A stretch of 64,000 bases of DNA from DATBGZ01 sp963803115 (GTDB taxonomy: Bacteria; Actinomycetota; Actinomycetes; Mycobacteriales; Micromonosporaceae), in the NCBI GenBank assembly GCA_963803115.1, contig CAWDLN010000018.1:186001-250000 (forward strand), in the 5' to 3' direction. The translations under genes and the position numbers were made by a program. Below the pieces are notes generated by a model. The model was not told the origin of the DNA. It was given only the letters and a program-made list of their open reading frames with translations, and searched no databases. Within the stretch, counting starts at the first letter, position 1, and each line of letters opens with the position of its first letter. Of this stretch, positions 1 through 8,747 are shown in pieces.

Positions 1-1
1 A

Positions 2-466
2 TCTCGTGGACGCGAGCTCATCGCAGTCAACCTGACGGCACCCATCGAACTGACCCGCGAACTGCTTCCGGCGATGCTCGAACGCCGCAGCGGTCATCTG
101 ATCTACGTCACCTCGATCGCAGGGCGCATGGGTGTGGCGGACGAGGCCGTCTACTCTGCCACCAAGGCCGGCTTGGACACCTTCGCGGAGAGTCTGCGAC
201 TGGAGCTGCGGCACAGCGAGGTTGGCGTCGGTACGTTCGTCCCCGGCGTCATCGCCACCGATTTCTTTGTTCGGCGCGGGCGACCGTACGTCCGGAAGCG
301 CCCTCGGCCGCTCCCGGCCGAGTTGGCCGCTGCTGCTCTCGTGAGACTCGTCGAGACCGGTGCCGCCGAGGCGTACCTGCCCACGTGGCTCCGCCTTCCG
401 GTACTGATCCGGCACACGACGCCCGACGTGTACCGGCGGTTGGCGACCCGCTTCGGTCGTAGTTAG
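2..466 (+). CDS. Short-chain dehydrogenase/reductase, 5' end outside the window
   Basis: The reading frame is open from base 2, so the gene starts before the window. The visible part holds the second half of a classical SDR: the VNLTAP strand-4 region, a TSIAG segment with the catalytic serine area, and the YSATK (YxxxK) catalytic motif, followed by a C-terminal segment with basic residues. These NAD(P)-dependent enzymes reduce or oxidise small alcohols and ketones; the substrate cannot be told. The next gene starts on the last base of this stop codon (TAGTG), so the two are translationally coupled. The nucleotide-binding TGxxxGIG segment is not in the window. Confidence 0.85.
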   Translation, partial: SRGRELIAVNLTAPIELTRELLPAMLERRSGHLIYVTSIAGRMGVADEAVYSATKAGLDTFAESLRLELRHSEVGVGTFVPGVIATDFFVRRGRPYVRKRPRPLPAELAAAALVRLVETGAAEAYLPTWLRLPVLIRHTTPDVYRRLATRFGRS

Positions 467-1482
467 TGCGCGAAGCCATGACGCGAAAGTCTCGACGAGA
501 CGCGGCCGCGCAGGGCGTTTTTCTCCCGCCCCCCGCCCTTCGGGCCCACCCCCCTGTGATCGCCGCTCCGCTGCGGGCCGAGTGGCTCGCTCTTCGACCG
601 GTCCACACCACGCTCGTACACACCGGCATTGGGCCGCGCCGATCGATCCGGGCAGCGCGCCGCCTGGACCCGCGGGCCCGCATTGTTGCCGGAGTCGGTG
701 GTGGCCTAGCCGAAGGGGTCGAACCTGGAGACATTGTGGTGGCGACCGAGGTACGCGGGCCCGAGGGCCTATCGTTCAGTTGCCCGTCGGCGCCGCTGAT
801 CGCCGGTGCACTGCGCCGGCAAGGCTTGCGCGTCCACTGTGGACTGATCGTGTCGGTGAAGCGGGTCATCGGCGGCGCCAGTCGCCGCACGCTGGCCCGC
901 TCGGGTGCGCTGGCCGTGGACACCGAGTCCGCCTGGCTGGCCCCGCCAGCGGGCACTCCGTTCGCGGTGGTCCGGGCGATCTCCGACACAGAACGTGCGT
1001 CGCTGTTCAGTCCGGGCATCGTGGCCACCGGCTTCGCCGCGCTGCGCACGCTGCGGCGGGCTGTGCCCGTGTTGGATCAATGGGCGGCGGCGGTCCGTCC
1101 ACGCCGGCTGCTGCTGGCCGGTCCTCGCTCGATCGCCGACGGCCGCGTCGTGGACCTGCTCGATCGCACTCTTGCTAAGAGGTGGCACCGCGACGACAGC
1201 TCGACCAGCAACCGGCAACTCTCCCCCGAGAGCTTGCTGCTACTCGTCACCGGCTCGGCCGCATCGTCGACCGCGACGACGCTTCTTGATCACGCCGAGC
1301 GGGAAGCGGTGGCGGCTCTGCTCATCGACGACATCGGAATGCTCGAACTAGGTGATCTCGCGGGTGTAACAGACGTTGCGATTGCGTCCGTAGAGGCCGA
1401 ACCGGCAGGCCTCGTCGATGACGTGATCACGGGCATCGCGGGGCTAGGCCAGGTCACGGTCCGCGCGGCCGATGCCGGATAG
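466..1482 (+). CDS. Nucleosidase/phosphorylase (HpnG-like) fused to a degenerate IspH-like C-terminus
   Basis: 338 residues from the GTG that shares a base with the upstream stop; an ATG at 478 is an alternative. Residues ~20-195 look like the nucleoside phosphorylase family (GIGPRRSIRAAR, AGVGGGL, and AVDTESA near a purine-site glutamate), as in HpnG, which takes part in hopanoid side-chain synthesis in other bacteria. From ~205 the protein reads like a shortened IspH: LLLAGPRSIADG where IspH has a PRGFCAG motif, then a jump to LVTGSAASSTATTLL and LIDDIGMLELGDLAGVTDVAIAS, like the IspH third domain. The Fe-S cysteines of IspH are not visible. The nucleosidase part may be active; IspH chemistry is unlikely. 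The family assignment of the C-terminus is my reading of motifs. Confidence 0.6.
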   Translation: MREAMTRKSRRDAAAQGVFLPPPALRAHPPVIAAPLRAEWLALRPVHTTLVHTGIGPRRSIRAARRLDPRARIVAGVGGGLAEGVEPGDIVVATEVRGPEGLSFSCPSAPLIAGALRRQGLRVHCGLIVSVKRVIGGASRRTLARSGALAVDTESAWLAPPAGTPFAVVRAISDTERASLFSPGIVATGFAALRTLRRAVPVLDQWAAAVRPRRLLLAGPRSIADGRVVDLLDRTLAKRWHRDDSSTSNRQLSPESLLLLVTGSAASSTATTLLDHAEREAVAALLIDDIGMLELGDLAGVTDVAIASVEAEPAGLVDDVITGIAGLGQVTVRAADAG

Positions 1483-1502
1483 GGAGGATCGCCTCACATC
1501 TG

Positions 1503-2369
1503 TCACGAAACGATGTCCTTGCGGAGGAACCGCCAGAACGCCAGACTGCCGAAGATCGCGGCGTAGACGAGGCTGGCGATCGCGCCCCGAACCATCGCGC
1601 TTGTTTGTAACGGTGTGGACAGTAGCCCGACCCAGGCGTCGTTGAAGTGAGTCGGCAGGAACGATCTGATGGCACCGAGCGCGGCGATCTGATCCAGGAT
1701 GCTCGACAGGATGTGCAGCAGTACGGCTCCACCCACCGCGCCGAGTGGGTGATCCGTGCTCACCGACAGCAGGAACGCGAGCATCCCCACCACGAGCAGG
1801 GTTAGTCCGATGTAGCCGGTGGCCCAGATGATGCGGCCCATCGCGTCGCCGGCGCTGAGTTGGTCGGCGATGGTGGACCGCAGCGGGTTCCAGCCGTAGC
1901 GTGCGGTGCCGGCGAAAAGCGCGGTACCGACGAGCAACACGAGGGCCAGCGCCGAGTAGAGAAGCGAGACCACCAGCTTCACGCCGAGCAGCCGCGCCCG
2001 TGGCACGGGGATCGCGAGCAGATAGCGCAGGCTGCCCCAGCTCGCCTCGCTTGCCACCGTGTCACCGAAGAACAGGGCGACGACCACGACTAGCAGGAAC
2101 GACGAACTGACGAGCAGCGTGAAAAGCGCGAAGTTCGCGCCGCCGGCGGTGGCCAAATCCACCAGACTGGAGAACGCGCCGCTGCCGTTGTTGTTGTCGT
2201 CACCACCACCGCCGCCGAACTCGAACGCGATGAGGATGATCAGCGGCAGCACGACCATGAAGCCAAGCGCGATCCGGGTGCGCGGGCGGCTCGCCTGGCG
2301 GCGGATCTCAGTCGCCAGCGAGAACGGGGCGCGTGCGGCGACCGGTCGGTCCACTGTGGATGTCGTCAT
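1503..2369 (-). CDS. ABC-2 type transporter permease
   Basis: 288 residues with about six membrane segments: ~33-51, ~78-100, ~132-152, a pair ~185-215, and a C-terminal segment ~262-280 followed by RKDIVS. A Gly/Asp/Asn-rich loop lies at ~52-63 between the first two segments. This is the layout of ABC-2 permeases that work with one ATPase. The ATG overlaps the stop of the upstream ATPase fusion by four bases (ATGA), and GGCGGAGAG precedes it, so the two are an operon and very likely one transporter. The substrate is unknown; the hydrolase carried by the partner suggests export or surface processing of a peptide or ester. Confidence 0.85.
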   Translation of the reverse strand: MTTSTVDRPVAARAPFSLATEIRRQASRPRTRIALGFMVVLPLIILIAFEFGGGGGDDNNNGSGAFSSLVDLATAGGANFALFTLLVSSSFLLVVVVALFFGDTVASEASWGSLRYLLAIPVPRARLLGVKLVVSLLYSALALVLLVGTALFAGTARYGWNPLRSTIADQLSAGDAMGRIIWATGYIGLTLLVVGMLAFLLSVSTDHPLGAVGGAVLLHILSSILDQIAALGAIRSFLPTHFNDAWVGLLSTPLQTSAMVRGAIASLVYAAIFGSLAFWRFLRKDIVS

Positions 2370-5185
2370 CGCTCTCCGCCTGCCTTAGAATCGCCGCCGA
2401 CAAGGGTCAGGAATGCGTCCTCGAGCCGGCGCCTCGGCACCACCCGGTCAACGCCGACACCGGCCCGCACGAGGGCAGCCACGACTTCCGTCCGGGGCGT
2501 GCCGTCCATGTCGACGACAAGGCCAGTGCGACCGTCGGCGGCCACCGACCGTACGCCGAGCTCTCCGAGAACTCTCCTCGCTTCATCCACATCGGATACT
2601 TCGAACTGCGCGATGGGCGAGTCGCCTACGACGTCGTCGACCGGGCCGTCGGCGACGACGATTCCCTTGTGCATGACCACGACGTGTGTGCAGGTCTGTT
2701 CGACCTCGGCCAGCAGGTGAGAGGAGACGAGCACCGCGCGGCCGTTGGTGGCGTAGGCCCGCAGCACCCGGCGCATCTCCGCGATCTGCGGCGGGTCCAG
2801 TCCGTCCGTCGGTTCGTCGAGCACCAGGAGCTCCGGCATGCCGAGCATTGCCTGCGCGATGGCGAGGCGCTGCTTCATGCCGTGGCTGTACTTGCGGACC
2901 TTGCGGTGGATCGCGTCGCCCAGGCCGGCGATGTCCAGCGCCTCGGCCAGGCGGGCGTCCTCGGGCGGCCGTCCGGTGCTGCGCCAGTACAGGCGCAGGT
3001 TGTCCAGCCCCGACAGGTGGGGCAGGAATCCAGGCCCCTCAACGAGCGCACCGACCCGCCGAAGGACGTCCGCGCCGGGCCGCAGGTGGTGGCCGAAGAC
3101 GAGAATCTCGCCCTGGGTCGGACGGGTCATGCCCATCAATACGCGAAGCGAGGTCGTCTTGCCGGCACCGTTCGGCCCGAGCAGGCCGACCACCTGTCCA
3201 CGATGGACGGTGAAGTCGACGGTATCCACCGCGACGAAGCCGTCCGCGTACTCCTTGCGGAGACCGCGCACCAGGAGCGGTGTGTTGGCGTGCTCTTCGA
3301 CCACCTCGACCATGTTGCGCCGCCTGCGTATACGGGCGACCACCAGCGCGGTGGTGACCCCGGCGGCGAGGACGACGACCAGTCCGATCAACAGGTATGT
3401 CCAGATGACGTCCGGGTCGGCGATCGGTTCGCCGGTCAGCGTCGGAAGATGCACCATGCCGGTCGGTCCAACCAGGCCGACGGTGTAGACGGTCGGCTGG
3501 ACCGGAGTGGTGAAAGCCTGGTCCGAGCTGGCGATCGTGAGCCTCAACCGGTGCCCCGCCTCGAACCGGTACACGATGCCGGGCAGCGACACGGTGACCG
3601 GTGTGGCCTGGCCGATGTCCGCCGGCAGGCCGGTTAGCCGGACCGGGGCGGTGAGTCCGAACGGCAGGCTGGCCCCGCTATCCGGGTCCACGTCGTAGAG
3701 CTTGACGAAGAGCACCGCTTCGCCGGTGGGCGACGCGGCGCGGATCTGCACGGTTGGTATGCCCACGACATCGGTGTTGGTGGGCAAAGGCTGCGAGTAG
3801 AAGTCAGCGTGCTGTCCCGGAATCTCCAACGCCACTCCGCGCAGGACGCTCGAGAACGAACCCGTGCCGGTGCCAGGCAGCGTGCTGATCGCGGCCGGGT
3901 TGCCGTCGGGTGGGTTGGCGATCGGCCGCGGTGGTCCGGCCAGCGCGACGCTCGTGGCGGGATCATTATCGACGGTGTCTGGGACAGATTGCGACTTGAA
4001 GCCGGTGGTGGTGATGCGACGGGTGTCGGGGTCGAAGCCGGAGACCCGCGAGAACGTGAAGCCACTGCCGGGGTCGCTGCCCTCGTGCTTGAGGTAGAAG
4101 TCGAGCCAGGTGATGGTCAAGTAACGCAAGCGATCCTGGTCGGCCCCCGGTCCTTGACCGCCGTCGTGGCCGCCGGAGAACCAGTCGACCCGTACCGGGG
4201 TACCCGTCGCGGCGATGCCGCGGTAGTTGGCCTCGCCCTCGCTGAGCGGGAACAGGGAGTCGGCCTGTCCCTGGATCAGCAAGGTCGGTGCGGTGATGTG
4301 GCTGAGCGTGGGCGCTGGGCTCGACCGGCGCAGGAGATCGATGGTCGACTGGCTGGCCTGTCCGTCGGTGGCCACGTCGAGGTAGGCCGCGCAGACATCC
4401 TTGGCGAAGCGGCCGCACGCCGGGTCGAGGCCGGTCCTCAACTCCGGCAGCGATGTGCCGACGTCGTCGGCAACGGCGTCACCCGTCGCGGCACTGATCG
4501 CGTCGGCGATGCTCGTGCTGCCGGCCCGGCCGAAGAACAACCCGGCCCACTGCTTCTTGAAAACGCCCTGCGCCGGTCCGGCGCCGGTCGACTCGGGCAG
4601 GAACGCGTTGGCCAGGTCGTTCCACGTGATCATCGGTACGATCGCGTCCACCCGACGGTCCACGCCGGCCAGCATCAGTGCGAGTGCCCCGCCGTAGGAA
4701 CCGCCCACGACCGCGACGCGCGGATCTCCGGTGCCGTCAAGCTGGATGTCGGGACGCGCGGCCAGCCAGTCCAGCAGCCGTTGCGCATCGCGGACCTCGT
4801 AGTCGGGGCTGTTGAGATGGATTTGCCCGCCGCTTCGCCCCATGCCCTGCGCGGTCCACGTCAATACCGCGTAACCACGGTCGGCGAAGTCTTGAGCGTC
4901 CTGGGCCACGCTCTGTTTGGTGCCACCGAACCCATGCCCGAGGAGGATCGCCGGCACGGGGTGGTCGGCGCTGGCGGAGCGGGGGAGATACAACGTCGTG
5001 TCGAGCAGGACGGTCTCGTCACTGGATGGTCCTGTCGCGACCGGCACCATCGCATCGCTGGCGGTGTACGGGCGCGGCTTGGGCACGACGGCCCAACCGA
5101 CGAGCCCGAGGACCAGCGCCAGCACCGCGCCGCCGATGATCAGGCGGCGCCGGGTGATCCGCGGACGGGGCAGGCGTATCGGCAT
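2366..5185 (-). CDS. Membrane-anchored S15/CocE-like hydrolase fused to an ABC transporter ATPase
   Basis: 939 residues. A signal-anchor helix (~14-34) is followed by an alpha/beta-hydrolase of the X-Pro dipeptidyl-peptidase/CocE type: GGSYGG with nucleophile Ser163, Asp309 in QGQADSLFP and His340 in SGGHDGG, then the beta-rich C-terminal domain of that family to ~590. A second helix (~593-617) leads to RIRRRR and an ABC ATPase from ~637: Walker A GPNGAGKTT (670-678), signature YSHGMKQR (766-773), Walker B LLVLDEPTDGLD. Two helices would put the hydrolase outside and the ATPase inside. It is followed by the permease with ATGA overlap. Physical fusion of an extracytoplasmic hydrolase to the ATPase is unusual; peptidase versus esterase activity is unresolved. 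Confidence 0.85.
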   Translation of the reverse strand: MPIRLPRPRITRRRLIIGGAVLALVLGLVGWAVVPKPRPYTASDAMVPVATGPSSDETVLLDTTLYLPRSASADHPVPAILLGHGFGGTKQSVAQDAQDFADRGYAVLTWTAQGMGRSGGQIHLNSPDYEVRDAQRLLDWLAARPDIQLDGTGDPRVAVVGGSYGGALALMLAGVDRRVDAIVPMITWNDLANAFLPESTGAGPAQGVFKKQWAGLFFGRAGSTSIADAISAATGDAVADDVGTSLPELRTGLDPACGRFAKDVCAAYLDVATDGQASQSTIDLLRRSSPAPTLSHITAPTLLIQGQADSLFPLSEGEANYRGIAATGTPVRVDWFSGGHDGGQGPGADQDRLRYLTITWLDFYLKHEGSDPGSGFTFSRVSGFDPDTRRITTTGFKSQSVPDTVDNDPATSVALAGPPRPIANPPDGNPAAISTLPGTGTGSFSSVLRGVALEIPGQHADFYSQPLPTNTDVVGIPTVQIRAASPTGEAVLFVKLYDVDPDSGASLPFGLTAPVRLTGLPADIGQATPVTVSLPGIVYRFEAGHRLRLTIASSDQAFTTPVQPTVYTVGLVGPTGMVHLPTLTGEPIADPDVIWTYLLIGLVVVLAAGVTTALVVARIRRRRNMVEVVEEHANTPLLVRGLRKEYADGFVAVDTVDFTVHRGQVVGLLGPNGAGKTTSLRVLMGMTRPTQGEILVFGHHLRPGADVLRRVGALVEGPGFLPHLSGLDNLRLYWRSTGRPPEDARLAEALDIAGLGDAIHRKVRKYSHGMKQRLAIAQAMLGMPELLVLDEPTDGLDPPQIAEMRRVLRAYATNGRAVLVSSHLLAEVEQTCTHVVVMHKGIVVADGPVDDVVGDSPIAQFEVSDVDEARRVLGELGVRSVAADGRTGLVVDMDGTPRTEVVAALVRAGVGVDRVVPRRRLEDAFLTLVGGDSKAGGER

Positions 5186-5256
5186 GCCGACCAGGCTACG
5201 GCGCTTACCTGGGCGTCGGTGGCGCGACCATTGCGCGCTCAGCCTCGGCTCAGGTC

Positions 5257-5661
5257 TCAGGCGAGTCGGCGCCCGCGAGTGGCCGCACTCCGTACGCGCT
5301 GCAGCCGACGCACCAGCGGTGCGTCGAACGTGACGGCCGCGGGCAAGTCGAGCAACGCGTTCAGGCTCTGGTAGTAGCGGGTCGGCGTGATTCCGAACGC
5401 GTCACGGATCGCCTGCTCCTTCGCGCCGGGCTGACGCCACCACTGGCGCTCGAACTCGAGCATGGCACGCTGAGGCTCGGTCAGCGCAGCGTCCACAATG
5501 GCGGCGGCATCCCGCTGGATATCTTCGGGACCCGCGAAGGGCGAGGAGCGGGCGTCAACGAGCCCCGCAGTCGCGAGCTCAGGAGATTCAGCTAACGCGT
5601 GCTCGTCCACAGATGACGCCGGGCGCCGCTCGAACTCCGCGACTGTCGTGGGGGCGTCCAC
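5257..5661 (-). CDS. DUF3263 family protein
   Basis: 134 residues from a GTG. Residues ~65-125 carry the DUF3263 pattern found in actinobacteria: MLEFERQWW, GAKEQAIRDAFGITPTRYYQSLN and LVRRLQRVRSAA. The first ~60 residues are variable, acidic and not conserved, so the true start could lie further in. The helix-turn-helix-like core and basic tail suggest a small nucleic-acid-binding protein, but the function is not established. It lies alone between the hydrolase-ABC gene and nagA, all on the minus strand. Confidence 0.8.
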   Translation of the reverse strand: MDAPTTVAEFERRPASSVDEHALAESPELATAGLVDARSSPFAGPEDIQRDAAAIVDAALTEPQRAMLEFERQWWRQPGAKEQAIRDAFGITPTRYYQSLNALLDLPAAVTFDAPLVRRLQRVRSAATRGRRLA

Positions 5662-5743
5662 AAACGGCAGACTAGGTTAGTTCAGCCGGTCAAGCGAGCG
5701 TCCGCGCCGTAAGAAGGTCGCACCGATAGGACCAGTTCGACCA

Positions 5744-6851
5744 TTACGACACGGGCACTCCGGCCCGGAGTACAGACATAACGTTCAGGTCCTCGTCGAG
5801 CAACACCAGGTCGGCCCGAAGGCCGGCCTTGATCGCCCCGACCTCCTGGTCGAGACCCAGCACCCGTGGTCGGGGTCGTCGATGCCATCGTGACCGCGTC
5901 CGATATGGACACTCCACTTTGGACCACATGGCGGACTGCCGCGTCCATCGTCAATGTACTTCCCGCGATGGTCCCGGATATCGCGAGCCGGGCGACGCCA
6001 GCGGAGACACTGACCGCCTGTCCGCCAAGGTCGTACTCGCCGTCCGGCATGCCGGCGGCCGCGATCGCGTCGGTGATGAGCGCGACCCGGGACGGCCCCG
6101 CGGCCTGGACCACGTGGCGCAGCATTGCGTCGTGCAGGTGAACACCGTCCGCGACCTGTTCGCAGACGACGTCCTCCGCCTCGAGCAAGGCCACGATCGG
6201 TCCGGGGTCACGATGGTGCACCGGTCGCATGGCATTGCACAGGTGGGTCGCCACGCGGGCGCCGGCGTCCACAGCGGCCCGGGTCTGCTCGTACGTCGCG
6301 TCCGTATGGCCCACGGCGACCACCACGCCGTTGGCCCGCAACGCTCGGATCGCCGCGATTGCGTCAGGGAGTTCCGGTGCGATGGTGACCGTACGAACTA
6401 CCGCCAGCCGGAGGAGTTCCCTCAGCTCGGCCATGTCCGGGTCGCGCAAGTAGGCCGGATTCTGCGCGCCGCACCGCGCCGGCGACAGGTATGGGCCCTC
6501 GAGATGCACGCCGGCCAACTCTCCACTGTGGACGAGTGGAGCGAGAGCGGCGGTCGCGTCGTAGGTCGGCTGGCGGGCCGCGGTAACCAGGCTCGCGAGC
6601 ATCGTCGTGGTGCCGTGGCGGCGGTGAAAGTCGACGACGTCACGGGCCTGTTCCGGATCGCCCGACGAAAATGTGTAGCCGCCGCCGCCATGGACGTGGA
6701 TGTCGACGAACCCGGGCACGATCCAGGCCGCCGATCGGGCCATCCGGCTGCGTCCGATCGGGGACACGTCAGCAATGCGGCCATCCTCCAGCCGTACTAA
6801 CGCGTCGCTTCGCACTCCCTCGGGTGTCACGATCCGGCCCCGGAGTCTCAT
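5744..6851 (-). pseudogene. nagA: N-acetylglucosamine-6-phosphate deacetylase, interrupted by a frameshift
   Basis: The ORF from ATG 6851 encodes a typical NagA: WIVPGFVDIHVHGGGG (metal HxH), HLEGPYLSP, AVGHTDA, THLCNAM and ITDAIAAAG with the catalytic aspartate. After MASTTP the frame runs off, while the expected end (RVLGLDQEVGAIKAGLRADL to VPVS) lies in the next frame and stops at 5744. One extra base near 5870-5873 explains this. NagA removes acetate from GlcNAc-6-phosphate, fitting the ROK kinase upstream. With every motif intact, a recent mutation or a sequence error is likelier than an old pseudogene. A second in-frame ATG at 6884 has the same ribosome-binding context because of a 33-bp duplication. 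Confidence 0.8.
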
Positions 6852-6913
6852 CGCATTGCCCGCCTCTTCCAATGCCCGCCTCATCGCATTGCCCGCCTCA
6901 TCCCAATGCCCCC
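6848..6913. repeat. 33-bp tandem duplication over the nagA start
   Basis: Two adjacent 33-base units (6848-6880 and 6881-6913) share tcatcgcattgcccgcctc exactly, followed by near-identical tails. On the minus strand each unit ends GAGGCGGGCAATGCGATG, so the Shine-Dalgarno-like stretch and the start codon of nagA are both duplicated, in frame, giving starts at 6884 and 6851. The second unit also covers the end of the ROK gene. Confidence 0.85.
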
Positions 6914-7824
6914 AGGCCCGTCGGCACGTCCAACGCGAGCAAGGCGGCGCCGTAGCATCCAGCCTCATCGCCGAGTTCGGCCGGGCCGAGTTCGGGCAGC
7001 CGGTGGAACGTCCGCCGTTCCGCGAGCGCCTTGGCCAGCGGCTCGAACAGGAACGCGCCGGCCTCCGCGAGCCCGCCGCCGAGAACGATGAGCTTCGGGT
7101 CGTGCAGGGCGATGCCGATGAGCAGACCGTCGGCGAGGGCGTCGATGGCGTTGCGCCAGACCTCGCGCGCCCGCGGATCGCCGGCCTGAGCGCGACGGAC
7201 AACCTCGGCGGCGTCGACACCGTTCTCGCCGTACGCCTTGGCGACGGCCGCGGCGGAAGCGTACATCTCGAGGCATCCGCGACCGCCACACCGGCACCGC
7301 AGCGCATCCGGGTCAGTCCGCACTGCGATGTGGCCGATCTCGCCACTCGCGCCGTGCGCGCCAGGGTCGATCCGACCGTCGACGGCGAAGCCACCCGCGA
7401 TTCCGGTGCCGATCGCGACAAAGAGCATGCGCCGGGTCGTCCGGCCGGCGCCGAGTCGGGCTTCGGCCAGCGCGCCGGCGCGCACGTCGTGACCGAGCAC
7501 GGTCGGCAGCCCGATCCGATCGCGCACCGCGTCGCGCAGGCTTACGTCAATGAGGCCGAGGTTGGCCGACCACCGCAGAATGCCGGCGGCTTCGTCGATG
7601 ACTCCGGGCACCACGACCCCGCACGCCACCGGGACCAGGTCCTTGGTACGGGCGGTGGCCGCCAGCGCTTGCGCAGTATCGACGATGGTTGCGAACACCG
7701 ATTCGGGGCCATGTTCCCGTCCGGTCGGCCGCCGCTCGCTGTGCCTGATCTCACCGGCCCGGTCGACCAGGGCGCACTTGATCGTGGTACCGCCGACATC
7801 AACAGCGATCGCTACCTGTGTCAT
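6898..7824 (-). CDS. ROK-family sugar kinase (glucokinase/GlcNAc kinase type)
   Basis: 308 residues, full length for the family. It shows the N-terminal phosphate-binding loop DVGGTTIK (9-16), catalytic Asp113 in GHDVRAGALAE, IGTGIAGG, His165 in GEIGH and the zinc motif CRCGGRGC (177-184), so it is a kinase rather than a ROK repressor (no N-terminal DNA-binding domain). It should phosphorylate glucose or an N-acetylhexosamine. nagA follows by less than 50 bases, favouring GlcNAc or ManNAc, but the sequence alone does not fix the sugar. The divergent DeoR regulator starts 107 bases away and probably controls this pair. Confidence 0.88.
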   Translation of the reverse strand: MTQVAIAVDVGGTTIKCALVDRAGEIRHSERRPTGREHGPESVFATIVDTAQALAATARTKDLVPVACGVVVPGVIDEAAGILRWSANLGLIDVSLRDAVRDRIGLPTVLGHDVRAGALAEARLGAGRTTRRMLFVAIGTGIAGGFAVDGRIDPGAHGASGEIGHIAVRTDPDALRCRCGGRGCLEMYASAAAVAKAYGENGVDAAEVVRRAQAGDPRAREVWRNAIDALADGLLIGIALHDPKLIVLGGGLAEAGAFLFEPLAKALAERRTFHRLPELGPAELGDEAGCYGAALLALDVPTGLGALG

Positions 7825-7930
7825 TTGCGCACCTGGCTCGACGTTCCGGTGGGGTTTCGCGCATCATTGTGCACGAGCGCACAGGTCGGGCGCAGCGGCG
7901 TGCTCGGAATCGTGCGCTAAGGAGGACCCG

Positions 7931-8719
7931 GTGGATCGGTACGCGCGGTGGAACGCGCTTCTGGAGCTGCTGACCGAGACCGGCCGGATCAGCGTCGAGG
8001 ATGCGGCGGACCGGCTCGTGGTCTCGCAGGCGACCATCCGGCGGGATTTCGACCAGCTCGCACAGCAGCAGATGATCACGCGGACGCGGGGCGGCGCGGT
8101 CGTCAACGGCGTCTCCTACGACCTGCCGTTGCGATACAAGTCGGCCAAGCACGCGCCCGAGAAACAGCGCATCGGCGCCGCGGCGGCCGCCCTCGTCGAG
8201 CCGGCGATGGTCGTCGGCCTCACCGGAGGCACGACAACCACCGAGGTCGCCCGGGGGCTCGCGGCCCGGCCCGATCTTTCCGGCACGGGCGCCGACGGAC
8301 CCCAGCTCACCGTGGTGACGAACGCGCTCAACATCGCCAACGAGCTCGTCGTCCGGTCGCGCATGAAGATCGTCGTCACGGGCGGGGTGATCCGGCCCCA
8401 GTCGTACGAACTCGTCGGGCCGCTGGCCACCGGCATTCTCCGGGAACTCACCCTCGACCTGGCTTTCCTGGGGGTGGACGCGTTCGACGCCACATTGGGT
8501 GCAGCCGCGCACCACGAGGGGGAGGCGGCGATGAACAGCCTGCTCGCCTCGCGCGCCCGCCAGATCGTCGTGATCGCCGACTCCTCCAAGCTCGGACGGC
8601 ACGCCTTTGCCCGCGTCTGCCCGGTGGAAAAGGTGGCGACCCTCGTCACCGATTCCGACGCCGCCGACGACGTCATCGCACCCTTTATCGCTCTGGGCAT
8701 CGACGTACGCCGCGTCTAA
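7931..8719 (+). CDS. DeoR/GlpR-family transcriptional regulator
   Basis: 262 residues from GTG 7931, with GGAGG six bases upstream. The N-terminal DeoR helix-turn-helix is clear: RWNALLELLTETGRISVEDAADRLVVSQATIRRDFDQL, then TRTRGGAV. The C-terminal sugar-phosphate sensor domain follows (GLTGGTTTTEVAR, VVTNALNIANEL, FLGVDAFD, VVIADSSKLGR). DeoR members repress sugar catabolic operons and respond to a phosphorylated sugar. It is divergent from the ROK-nagA pair, so GlcNAc-6-P or a related phosphate is the natural effector; this is inference from position. Confidence 0.9.
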   Translation: MDRYARWNALLELLTETGRISVEDAADRLVVSQATIRRDFDQLAQQQMITRTRGGAVVNGVSYDLPLRYKSAKHAPEKQRIGAAAAALVEPAMVVGLTGGTTTTEVARGLAARPDLSGTGADGPQLTVVTNALNIANELVVRSRMKIVVTGGVIRPQSYELVGPLATGILRELTLDLAFLGVDAFDATLGAAAHHEGEAAMNSLLASRARQIVVIADSSKLGRHAFARVCPVEKVATLVTDSDAADDVIAPFIALGIDVRRV

Positions 8720-8747
8720 TTCGCCGATCTTGGGCCGCTCGCCCCGC

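Noticed and set aside
3809..5374. A 521-codon plus-strand frame
   Set aside because: Antisense to the hydrolase-ABC fusion, without any recognisable domain; a shadow of the real gene.
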